Shown here in pieces: positions 28,224 through 35,641 of a DNA stretch of 64,000 bases (its first letter is position 1; each line of letters begins with the position of its first letter). The translations under genes and the position numbers were made by a program. Origin of the DNA: Vibrio bathopelagicus (GTDB lineage: Bacteria > Pseudomonadota > Gammaproteobacteria > Enterobacterales > Vibrionaceae); assembly GCF_014879975.1 (NCBI RefSeq), contig NZ_CP062501.1, positions 1,426,001 to 1,490,000 of the forward strand, in the 5' to 3' direction. The notes beneath the pieces were generated by a model that saw nothing but the letters and a program-made list of their open reading frames with translations, had not been told where the DNA came from and did no database searches.

Positions 28224-30499
28224 TTTGTATCCTGTAATACTTCAATATAAAAACCTGCTCCACCTAAGTCTGAGTATTGCTTAGCTGAGACAGTTCCTGA
28301 GGACATATGCTCCTCGACTTGGCCTTTTATAATGGACAACCCCATACCTGTACCAATCGAGTTACCTTTATTATCAACCTTCCGACTATGCATTGGTAAG
28401 AAAATCGTATCTTCTTGGCCTGACTCTAATCCACAACCGGAGTCTAAAAAGCTAAGTTTAAGACGATTACCGCCAAGCCTTTCAAAAATCACTTTGATTT
28501 GTCTATCTTTCCTCGGCGTATCTTCTAGCGCCCAAGTTGAATTGGTGATTAAGTTAATAGCGATGCTTTCCCAATCAATTTCGAACGAGCGAACATTAAA
28601 ATCTTCTTCTTGAATTTTTATGAATTCAAAGCTCCACTCAACTCCCATTTTTTTAAAGGATGCGGACATCATTCCAAAAATACATCTAAACACATCAGGT
28701 ACGGACACTTTTTTCCGTTTTCTTTTATCTGGTTTAATATTATTGATGGCTAATTGTGAAAATGTGTCAACATATTGAGCGCCTGTTACCATACGAGACG
28801 TTAGAGCAACCAATTGATCATAATCAACTGTATCTCCATTACGTTCAGCTTTTCTTACTACTTTGGTCAACAGCTTCGCATTTGTTAAGGCTAGAGCTGA
28901 ATGCGTACGAATTTCATGCCCAAAGCTAACAGTCAGGACCCCTAAAGAAGCGAGGTTTGAAAGGGTGTCTTTCTGCTCTTCAAGCTTCTTTCGCTCTTTT
29001 TCCATATATTGAGAATAGTCGTCCAAAGCTTTTTGATGCGCCTGCTTCGCACGTTCTAGATCTCTAAGTTTTTGATTAACCAACTGTGCTGGAGGTGTTT
29101 TCTTTTTATTCTTTTTAACTTTTTTAGTAAAAGCTTTAACTTCACCAATAGCTCTGTCGAGATCTGAATCTCTTTCCTTAACCGCTTTTTCTAGCTCTTG
29201 TGCTAAATCTATCCCATCATCATCTTGCGCAGCTTTAGTAGCTATAGTTTCAAATGCAGAAATGACTTTAAGCACAAACGTGCGTAGTTGCAGGTAAGCT
29301 TCATTCTCAACAATCCCTTCACGGTTTGCTTGGTCGTTCAAAATAGCATTAGTTGTTTTTGATATACTAACTGCACCAATGATTTGACTCGGTCCAACTC
29401 GCCAACCACCCTGCCTTATACCTCCAGGGCTTTGCGACTTACGAAAACCTATATCTAGCCAATCACCTTTACCCGTAGGCTCGCCATATGGTCTGACTCT
29501 AAAGTCATCTCTGTAAATACGAACCCCCCGGTTCAAAGCCATAAACTTCTCCCAGTTTCGAGTCGTCATATCGACTTTTGAGAGAAACTCTTTTTTCTTC
29601 ACCATATAATGGAATTCGAACTCTAGAGGTCCAAATAATGGTTTATCCCCTTGTTTTGAGATCCAATCTTTCCATGGTGTTGGTAACTGCTTAACTTCTT
29701 CACCAGTAACGTTATTTTTAAAGTTGAGTAAAACTCTATGACTAGTATCTACCTCAGCTCTGACCTCCCAACTAGCAGCTTTTAAGAGCTCTTGAGTATC
29801 AACGACTTCTGAATAAGACTTAGTATTATTCACTGCTCGGTGGAGTGTTATAGAAAAGTCATTCGCTTTTCTATAAGGAGAGATTAATAATCTAAGCTCT
29901 TGTTTCAAGTCCTCAATAAAACTAGGAGTCCAACGGTCTTTCAAGCCAATCAGAACCATATATGTCCCAGAGTCATCTCTAGACGTGAAAATATCTCCAT
30001 ATTTACCTATTAAAGGTAGATCCTGCTCATAAATATCATGTTGAATCTCTGAAATAGAAGCGTTAGTACCTTCATATTTACGCCAATCAACGACCAGCTG
30101 GGTAACTGTGTTACTGCCTTTCTTCTTTGTGTAAAGAATAACTTTCTTGCTTAATCTATCTAGACCTAAGCGACCTAGACCTTTTGCTCCAGTAAGAATA
30201 CGTTTTTTGGTTACAGACAACTCAAGACCATTTTTGAAATCTGTTCCTATTTTCAGCCAGTGGTCGTAGATAGTTTCTGCATCCATACCGTTACCATCAT
30301 CTCTGAGTACAAGCGTAGAAAGCGCAGGGTTATCCCTTAAATGAAACTCCACATGAACATCTTCCGCATCAGCATCATACCCATTTTTGATTAATTCAGA
30401 GACAGCAACAGTTGAGCTTGAAATGCTTTCTCGACCAAGTTGCATCGGTACACGAGCCGACATATCAAACGGTTTTTTACCTAAGTGTCTACGAGCCAT
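28220..30499 (-). CDS. Double-ATPase GHKL protein: Hsp90-like N-domain plus histidine-kinase-like C-domain
   Basis: 759 residues, soluble. The N-terminal GHKL ATPase has an N-box SELIKNGYDADA (E35, N39, D42), DDGNGM (67-72) and a Gly-rich lid GAKGLGRLGLDRL (about 100-112), as in MutL/Hsp90/MORC proteins. A coiled coil of about 440-515 leads to a DHp-like helix with SFGHEIRTH (H about 526). A second HATPase_c follows, with N-box NLITNSTWAL (about 650), DSGCGL and GTGMGLSI (about 716). It is therefore a fused ATP-clamp and intracellular histidine kinase. Start codon overlaps the methylase stop (TAATG). Confidence 0.88.
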   Translation of the reverse strand: MARRHLGKKPFDMSARVPMQLGRESISSSTVAVSELIKNGYDADAEDVHVEFHLRDNPALSTLVLRDDGNGMDAETIYDHWLKIGTDFKNGLELSVTKKRILTGAKGLGRLGLDRLSKKVILYTKKKGSNTVTQLVVDWRKYEGTNASISEIQHDIYEQDLPLIGKYGDIFTSRDDSGTYMVLIGLKDRWTPSFIEDLKQELRLLISPYRKANDFSITLHRAVNNTKSYSEVVDTQELLKAASWEVRAEVDTSHRVLLNFKNNVTGEEVKQLPTPWKDWISKQGDKPLFGPLEFEFHYMVKKKEFLSKVDMTTRNWEKFMALNRGVRIYRDDFRVRPYGEPTGKGDWLDIGFRKSQSPGGIRQGGWRVGPSQIIGAVSISKTTNAILNDQANREGIVENEAYLQLRTFVLKVISAFETIATKAAQDDDGIDLAQELEKAVKERDSDLDRAIGEVKAFTKKVKKNKKKTPPAQLVNQKLRDLERAKQAHQKALDDYSQYMEKERKKLEEQKDTLSNLASLGVLTVSFGHEIRTHSALALTNAKLLTKVVRKAERNGDTVDYDQLVALTSRMVTGAQYVDTFSQLAINNIKPDKRKRKKVSVPDVFRCIFGMMSASFKKMGVEWSFEFIKIQEEDFNVRSFEIDWESIAINLITNSTWALEDTPRKDRQIKVIFERLGGNRLKLSFLDSGCGLESGQEDTIFLPMHSRKVDNKGNSIGTGMGLSIIKGQVEEHMSSGTVSAKQYSDLGGAGFYIEVLQDTK

Positions 30500-31761
30500 T
30501 ACTCTTCCTCTACAAATGGGATATCTTTTATAACACCGACGGTTAAGTGTCGTAATCGAATGCGTTCATTTAAAAAATTATTAGTTTTTTTAGTTTGTAA
30601 TACCTGCATAAGTTTCTTACAAGTTTTCAACTTCCCATCCTTAGGTTTAACAACAATCATATGATTCTCTATTGCTACCGGTTCACGAAGATTTATTAAT
30701 GTCGCTGATGCACGATTTCTATCCGATGGGCTAGATGTTCTTTTGATTACTACAAATGGAGGGGTTAGAACTTTGCCCGTAAAACGCCTCATCTCAACGG
30801 CTTCACGAATAACCCCCCATTGAGGGCATATTTTAGGGTAAAAGTATGGATACTCAGGCCCATCTTCTGGGTCACGATAGGCAACTAATGGGCCTGTCCG
30901 AACGTCAAAATAATCAGAAATGCATACGGAGTTCTGCTCAGCGTTATGCCATTTAATGAGATTGACTGCTGTCTTAATTTTTCCTGAAAGCAAGAAGACA
31001 TCCACGTCTGTTTTACGGTTAAAACGCCCCCAAACTTCTACTGTTGCGCTCATTGATTGAGAAGTAAATGACCTAAACTCATCATACCTACTACCCGAGC
31101 GAAGAACATCTGGCAAAATCGCACTAATACTGCAGTCTTCTGGTAAAAGTCTAAGGTAATGATCAAATACAATACCAGCGGCATTGACCTTTCCCTCTTT
31201 CCAATAGTTTTCTTTAGGCGATGGCCAAATAGTAAAAGGAGGATTCATCAGCACATGACTTATTTTTTCAAGCTCTAGCTTCTCTACACTCAAAGCATCT
31301 TTAACGAGAATATTTGGGAGTAGCTCAAATGCCTCATCTAAGTCACAGTCTTGCTCAACACCACGATTCATAGCTTCGACGACAATTCTAAGTTTGGTCG
31401 CTTCAATAAAGTGGGCGTGAAGATCAAAGCCCCAAAGGACTTTTCCCCAGGCTAACAAAGTTGTTGATAGTGTAGATTCAACACCAAGGGCCCTTGATGC
31501 TTCGATTAATAGATTGCCAGCACCACATGTTGGATCCAAGACAACAGAACGAGAAGTGATAACTGGTAGTAAAGCTACAGCTTTTGTAGCCAATTTTTGA
31601 CCTGTAAAAAAGCTACCCGCCTCACGCATTTCTTCAATCGTCAGTAACTCTCTCAATACCAAATCAATATTATCTAAATCCACTAATCTGCGGAACTGTT
31701 CTTTATCAGGAGAGAGGAGTAACTTACGCATCGCTGCGTTATGTGAAGTAAGGGCGTTCAT
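30499..31761 (-). CDS. N6-adenine DNA methyltransferase with TaqI-like specificity region
   Basis: 420 residues. Motif I is DPTCGAGNLL (about 76-85), motif IV NPPF (about 173-176), preceded by the N-terminal REAGSFFTG typical of HsdM/Eco57I-type enzymes. The C-terminal region (IENHMIVVKPKDGKL to the end) resembles the TRD end of TaqI/BREX-type methylases, so it may recognise DNA by itself. First gene of the operon; no separate HsdS or HsdR. Likely marks host DNA as self. Confidence 0.88.
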   Translation of the reverse strand: MNALTSHNAAMRKLLLSPDKEQFRRLVDLDNIDLVLRELLTIEEMREAGSFFTGQKLATKAVALLPVITSRSVVLDPTCGAGNLLIEASRALGVESTLSTTLLAWGKVLWGFDLHAHFIEATKLRIVVEAMNRGVEQDCDLDEAFELLPNILVKDALSVEKLELEKISHVLMNPPFTIWPSPKENYWKEGKVNAAGIVFDHYLRLLPEDCSISAILPDVLRSGSRYDEFRSFTSQSMSATVEVWGRFNRKTDVDVFLLSGKIKTAVNLIKWHNAEQNSVCISDYFDVRTGPLVAYRDPEDGPEYPYFYPKICPQWGVIREAVEMRRFTGKVLTPPFVVIKRTSSPSDRNRASATLINLREPVAIENHMIVVKPKDGKLKTCKKLMQVLQTKKTNNFLNERIRLRHLTVGVIKDIPFVEEE

Positions 31762-31901
31762 TATAGTATTCTGCAGAAAATTTTAGCTATTGTATCATTA
31801 AAACTTAATTCTAAGGAAAATACGTAGCGTCATAACCCTTTGTTTTAATTGAATTTATAAACAAGTTTAATTACCCCACTTCTGCAGGCTACATTACATA
31901 C

Positions 31902-31926
31902 AAAAAAGGCACCCCGTAGGATGCCT
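31902..31926 (-). terminator. Intrinsic terminator after the repressor gene
   Basis: Minus-strand stem AGGCATCC/GGGTGCCT (one U-G pair, 4-base loop) followed by six T. It insulates the repressor from the accessory operon, which must have its own promoter in 31762-31901. Confidence 0.75.
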
Positions 31927-31934
31927 TCGCTTTT

Positions 31935-32723
31935 CTAAATCACCGCCTTCATGACGGTAGTAACAACTTTCCCAATTACCGCGAACTCGTTGAGTTTCTC
32001 CTCATTCACGATAAACGAATCATATTCTTCTTTGTTGTCTGAGATGACGTTATAGCCCTCGGCCATAATATCGTATTTCAGGCGTTTTATATAAACGTGC
32101 TTACCAATGCGAACAACATAGACACCATGCTTTACGGGGTGGTCGAGTTCTCGCGTATCGACTAATACTTCATCGCCGTCACTCAAAGTGTCTTCCATTG
32201 AGTCGCCGTGGCAAATGATGATACGTGCATCTTCTTCTGTCAGGCCGAAACGTTTTAACCATAAGCAAGGTAGGAATTCGGTTCTAAGTTGATACTCGGT
32301 ATCGTTTTGAGTACCAAACCCACAAGAGGCGTAAACGTTGTAAACAGGTACAGCACACATATCACCCATTTCAGAAGTAGCTTTTACTAACTTAACATTT
32401 GATATTTCAGTGACGTTAGTAGCGCTTGACGTAGAATTCTTCTGTTCATCACGTATTGACTCTGTGATCTCAGCAAGTGCTTCCAACGTCTTAGTAAGCT
32501 CTTCCTGGGTCTCATCATACGAAACTCCTGGATTCTCTCTTTCAAAAAGTTGCCTAATAACCTCTTCATGAAAGTTTGAAATATGGTATTCAAAAGCTCT
32601 CCCCTGCCCTGATGCTTTTCGACTCAACCATTTGTTTCTCCTGGCTTTTTGTGCAACACCGGTAAGGCTATTTGGCATACCTGCTAACCCAAGTAATTCG
32701 TTACTAGTAAACCACTCACGCAT
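31935..32723 (-). CDS. Phage repressor: Mu-type HTH plus S24 autoprotease
   Basis: 262 residues. N-terminal about 1-60 is a Mu-repressor/transposase-type winged helix (EWFTSNELLGLAGMPNS, ARRNKWLSRK). The C-terminal S24/LexA-like domain has catalytic Ser175 (CHGDSMED) and Lys213 (YIKRLK). A probable self-cleavage bond is C134-G135 (YASCGFG), the Cys-Gly type known from UmuD. Should be inactivated by RecA after DNA damage. Divergent from the early operon. Confidence 0.88.
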   Translation of the reverse strand: MREWFTSNELLGLAGMPNSLTGVAQKARRNKWLSRKASGQGRAFEYHISNFHEEVIRQLFERENPGVSYDETQEELTKTLEALAEITESIRDEQKNSTSSATNVTEISNVKLVKATSEMGDMCAVPVYNVYASCGFGTQNDTEYQLRTEFLPCLWLKRFGLTEEDARIIICHGDSMEDTLSDGDEVLVDTRELDHPVKHGVYVVRIGKHVYIKRLKYDIMAEGYNVISDNKEEYDSFIVNEEKLNEFAVIGKVVTTVMKAVI

Positions 32724-32753
32724 AAAACACCCAATAAAACATAATCAAACACC

Positions 32754-32848
32754 TTGAAAGCTGTTTTATTATGATCATATAATGACCTCAAACAACCTTA
32801 AATGAACACTGATTATCTTTTATAGCGAAACGGCAACAAAGATAATCA
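32754..32848 (+). promoter_or_regulatory. Early promoter and operator inverted repeat
   Basis: TTGAAA (32754-32759), 18-base spacer, TATAAT (32778-32783) gives a strong rightward promoter. Downstream, TGATTATCTTT (32810-32820) and AAAGATAATCA (32838-32848) are perfect 11-bp inverted repeats 17 bases apart, a candidate repressor operator. Confidence 0.65.
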
Positions 32849-32904
32849 TAGATTAACTAAGAACTATAGCATGTCATTGCTGTAGTGAAAATGAGGCTAA
32901 CCCT

Positions 32905-33192
32905 ATGAATACTCAATATGCGTTACATGCTGTATTTGGTTCCCCAGTAGTAAAACTTTCTGAGATCTCTGAACAATACTTTGGAATGAAATACGCGACA
33001 GCCAAAGGCAAAGTAAGTGCTAATGAATTCCCTATCCCTACCTTTCGACTTCATGAAGAAACAGAAACGAACAAAGGCACTAAAGCTCCACTGTTTGTTT
33101 CTATTGATGATTTGGCTTTCTACATTGACCGTAAGCAAGCTGAAGCTAAGCGCGAGTGGGAGTCAATCTATGGCAAATTCGGTCACCACTAA
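32905..33192 (+). CDS. PrtN-family (pyocin activator-like) regulatory protein
   Basis: 95 residues with the PrtN family pattern: an N-terminal VVKLSEISEQYFGM, then KVSANEFPIPTFRL, and C-terminal FVSIDDLAFYIDRKQAEAKREW. It sits where P2-like phages carry Cox/Apl, first gene of the early operon divergent from the repressor, so it may act as lytic activator and/or excisionase. Confidence 0.75.
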   Translation: MNTQYALHAVFGSPVVKLSEISEQYFGMKYATAKGKVSANEFPIPTFRLHEETETNKGTKAPLFVSIDDLAFYIDRKQAEAKREWESIYGKFGHH

Positions 33193-33242
33193 GCCAGCTT
33201 AAAGCTAACCACTTTTCTTATGTTTCATAGTGAGTATCAGAC

Positions 33243-33785
33243 ATGGAAGTGAACCAGACAATGTGCGTCTTTTTAGCGGATGTACATGAACAGTACAACG
33301 AAGCATGCAGCTTGTTTCGAGCACGACACCGTAACGAGCTAACAGACATAGCCAAAGCTTGTGGCCTTAGGTCAAACATGTTGCGTAACAAGCTGAATAT
33401 CGAGCAACCGCACGTGCTTTCTTTACCTGAAATGATGGCAATTTCTAAAGCTACGGATGACTACGTAATTTTAGAAGTTGTACTTCGCCAGTTAGGGCTA
33501 GTGACCGCTCATATTCCTGAAGGTGAAAGAGAAACGTTTATCAAACGTGCTCTAAACAACTCAGTGATTGCAGGAGAGATCTCTCAACTTGCTTTAGACA
33601 CGGCAGGCCAAAGAACCCTGCCTCGATCAACTCGAAATTCAATTATCAAAACGGCACAAGCTGGCATTAGCAACTTGGTGCTGCTCATTAACGACCTAGA
33701 AGACCGCACAAGTAGTGCACACCCTTTCTTATGTATGGGTGTGGACTTACTAGCCAACGGTGCGCCTTTACCCGGTCTTACTTAA
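33243..33785 (+). CDS. CII-family phage regulatory protein
   Basis: 180 residues matching the P2/186-type phage CII family: an N-terminal HTH-like region (ELTDIAKACGLRSNMLRNKLN), HVLSLPEMMAISKAT, then a central helical part. In related phages it activates lysogeny. Second gene of the early operon. Confidence 0.75.
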   Translation: MEVNQTMCVFLADVHEQYNEACSLFRARHRNELTDIAKACGLRSNMLRNKLNIEQPHVLSLPEMMAISKATDDYVILEVVLRQLGLVTAHIPEGERETFIKRALNNSVIAGEISQLALDTAGQRTLPRSTRNSIIKTAQAGISNLVLLINDLEDRTSSAHPFLCMGVDLLANGAPLPGLT

Positions 33786-33800
33786 TTACGGGGTGTAATT

Positions 33801-34016
33801 ATGAAAAAACAATTTATCGCGATTCAAATTAACTCATTGGAAGAAGCACTCAACATCGAAAATGTTGCTGCACTCACTATCACCAAATATCAAGAGAACG
33901 AAGTGGAAGGCCAAGAGCAACTGCAGAATAACTTGATCGCAATGTGGCGTGGCATTCATAAGCAAGCGGGTGACGCTCTCGACCAGTTCAAGGTTTGTCA
34001 GGAGGAATCACAATGA
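33801..34016 (+). CDS. Small phage protein, unknown
   Basis: 71 residues, soluble, with a mixed beta/helix start (KKQFIAIQINSLEEALNIENVAA). Overlaps the next start codon (ATGA). Early-operon position; no family recognised. Confidence 0.6.
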   Translation: MKKQFIAIQINSLEEALNIENVAALTITKYQENEVEGQEQLQNNLIAMWRGIHKQAGDALDQFKVCQEESQ

Positions 34017-34270
34017 AAACTCTACTCAAAACCATCACTTCAGGTGAAGACAAAATTTATGTCTACGAGGCTGGATATGTAGAAGACGTGAAAGCTGCTG
34101 AAGCTTATCTAGCAGGCCCTGACGGATGGGGAGCTTCTATGTACTTCCCTTTGTATAAGGTCGAAGACTTCGCTCAAAACCAAACTCAAATTGCCAAGTT
34201 CCTTGAGCTCGCTAAAGAGAAGCTCGGGATAGAGGCAGAAACATGCAATACGTACCTCACCCACAACTAA
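34013..34270 (+). CDS. Small phage protein, unknown
   Basis: ATG 34013 with a strong AGGAGG site is preferred to the in-frame start at 33995; 85 residues, acidic, no membrane segment. Early operon, translationally coupled to the previous gene. Function unknown. Confidence 0.65.
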   Translation: MKTLLKTITSGEDKIYVYEAGYVEDVKAAEAYLAGPDGWGASMYFPLYKVEDFAQNQTQIAKFLELAKEKLGIEAETCNTYLTHN

Positions 34271-34291
34271 TTTTTTAGGAGCAATGACGTC

Positions 34292-34699
34292 ATGAGTAAT
34301 CTCGAAAATCACCTATTTGAACAATCATTTGAACTCATTGCACAGCGCTTTAGTTCAAGTAGCACAACGCAACAGCATGAATTGCTATGCCAGTTAGATG
34401 CAATTGCTAAGAAGCACCCCCCCATTGAAACACATCGCTCTCAAGCTGACGTATTAGCCGATATTAGAAATGCAATGGACGGTGAACGTGCTCGTTTGTT
34501 TTTCGGGCATTCATTTCCTAGTTGGTATCGCAACGGTTCGATCGAACAAGTTTCACAGCTTCACCACTGGACGAGCTTAGATATGAGTAACCGCCACCTG
34601 TTTCTTGAAATGCTTGGTCTACGTGACCTAAGCCACTTTGATGATGAAGCGTTATATCAATTCGAACAGTTTTGTTTGTCAGCTGTGGGGGCAAACTGA
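34292..34699 (+). CDS. Phage protein, unknown
   Basis: 135 residues, helical, no signal or membrane segment, with a clear TTAGGAG site upstream. Its stop overlaps the next start (TGATG). Function unknown. Confidence 0.65.
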   Translation: MSNLENHLFEQSFELIAQRFSSSSTTQQHELLCQLDAIAKKHPPIETHRSQADVLADIRNAMDGERARLFFGHSFPSWYRNGSIEQVSQLHHWTSLDMSNRHLFLEMLGLRDLSHFDDEALYQFEQFCLSAVGAN

Positions 34700-34929
34700 T
34701 GCTGAGTTATATAGCGGTAACCTTGAACAGCGGTGGTGGTGTGGTTCGCCACTCTGAAACCAATGAAGTAATGAACCTTCACTTAGGCGAGTTTGATTCG
34801 CCAAAACTTGCTATTGAGTCAGCATGCGAGGCGTTGAACTGCGAACACGTTATGAATGGCGTGATCATAAAAGGCAATCACACTGGCGGTCACATGATTA
34901 TGGACACACAGGAGTTTAGCGAATTATGA
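34699..34929 (+). CDS. Small phage protein, unknown
   Basis: ATG 34699 overlaps the previous stop (TGATG), so I prefer it to the upstream in-frame start at 34672; 76 residues. Predicted beta/alpha small domain (MLSYIAVTLNSGGGVVRH). Function unknown. Confidence 0.6.
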   Translation: MLSYIAVTLNSGGGVVRHSETNEVMNLHLGEFDSPKLAIESACEALNCEHVMNGVIIKGNHTGGHMIMDTQEFSEL

Positions 34930-35147
34930 GTTTTTACAAGCAAGCGCAAAAACAAGCAGTAGCGATAAAAATTGGTGATCGCTTCTTCTGTGGTTTTGGG
35001 AAGAAGCAACGAGTTCAAACGGCTTGGAGTCTTGCAGGGGCAAACCTGTATTTAAGTGTTTATGACGACAAAGTAAAAGAGATTCTGGCTACGTTAGAAG
35101 AAAAGAAGAAGAAACCAGAAGTGATATTTGTTGAGGTGGCAGCATGA
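34926..35147 (+). CDS. Small phage protein, unknown
   Basis: 73 basic residues with a Lys-rich stretch EEKKKKPEV; ATGA overlaps on both sides. Could bind nucleic acid; no family recognised. Confidence 0.6.
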   Translation: MSFYKQAQKQAVAIKIGDRFFCGFGKKQRVQTAWSLAGANLYLSVYDDKVKEILATLEEKKKKPEVIFVEVAA

Positions 35148-35422
35148 GTGACGTGACTTTTAGACCTGCAAAATCGACGGCTGACTTGCCTATCACATCT
35201 CCAATACACAAGCCCTGCCCTGATATGGCGGGAATGGAGAACCCAGATCCAAAGAAACGAGAGCGAGCGCGCTTTTTAGTGTCGAAGTTGCGCGAAAAAC
35301 ACGGCATTAAAAAGCGTGTTAAGGGTAACTCTCAGCCAATGAATTATGTGTGTAGTGAAAACGGGTGCGCTGAACCTTGGGGCTCGGTAAGTAATGCGAA
35401 CCCAGGGGATGTGAAGCAATAA
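35144..35422 (+). CDS. Small phage protein, unknown
   Basis: 92 residues, Lys/Arg-rich centre (DPKKRERARFLVSKLREKHGIKKRV) and three Cys near the C-terminus. Coupled to the previous gene. Unknown; nucleic-acid binding is possible. Confidence 0.6.
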   Translation: MSDVTFRPAKSTADLPITSPIHKPCPDMAGMENPDPKKRERARFLVSKLREKHGIKKRVKGNSQPMNYVCSENGCAEPWGSVSNANPGDVKQ

Positions 35423-35641
35423 ATGAGAAGTTATATAGCAGTCCAAGCTATTCGCAATTGCGCTAAGTGCCAAAGTAGCCAAGTGTTTTGTGAACAAAGT
35501 TTAGATGACACCCCAAAACATTATGTTGCCTGTGATCAGTGTGGGCATGAGGGCAATACTGCGCAAAATTACAACCAAGCTGTAACTGAATGGAATTACC
35601 CGTCCGATAAAAAAAGCATTCTAAGTTACAAGGAATACTAA
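35423..35641 (+). CDS. Lar-like zinc-ribbon protein
   Basis: 72 residues with two Cys pairs, C13-C16 (CAKC) and C37-C40 (CDQC), followed by GHEGNTAQNYNQAVTEWN, the layout of the Lar/restriction-alleviation zinc-ribbon family (C-x2-C ... C-x2-C-G ... A-x2-WN). Lar proteins modify type I restriction; the same role here is inference. Confidence 0.6.
   Translation: MRSYIAVQAIRNCAKCQSSQVFCEQSLDDTPKHYVACDQCGHEGNTAQNYNQAVTEWNYPSDKKSILSYKEY

Noticed and set aside
26918..31761. Assignment of the four-gene operon to Detocs, BREX, DISARM or a plain type I RM system
   Set aside because: Detocs lacks a methylase, BREX and DISARM need other core genes (PglZ/BrxC or helicase/PLD proteins), and there are no hsdR or hsdS genes. 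I leave it unnamed.
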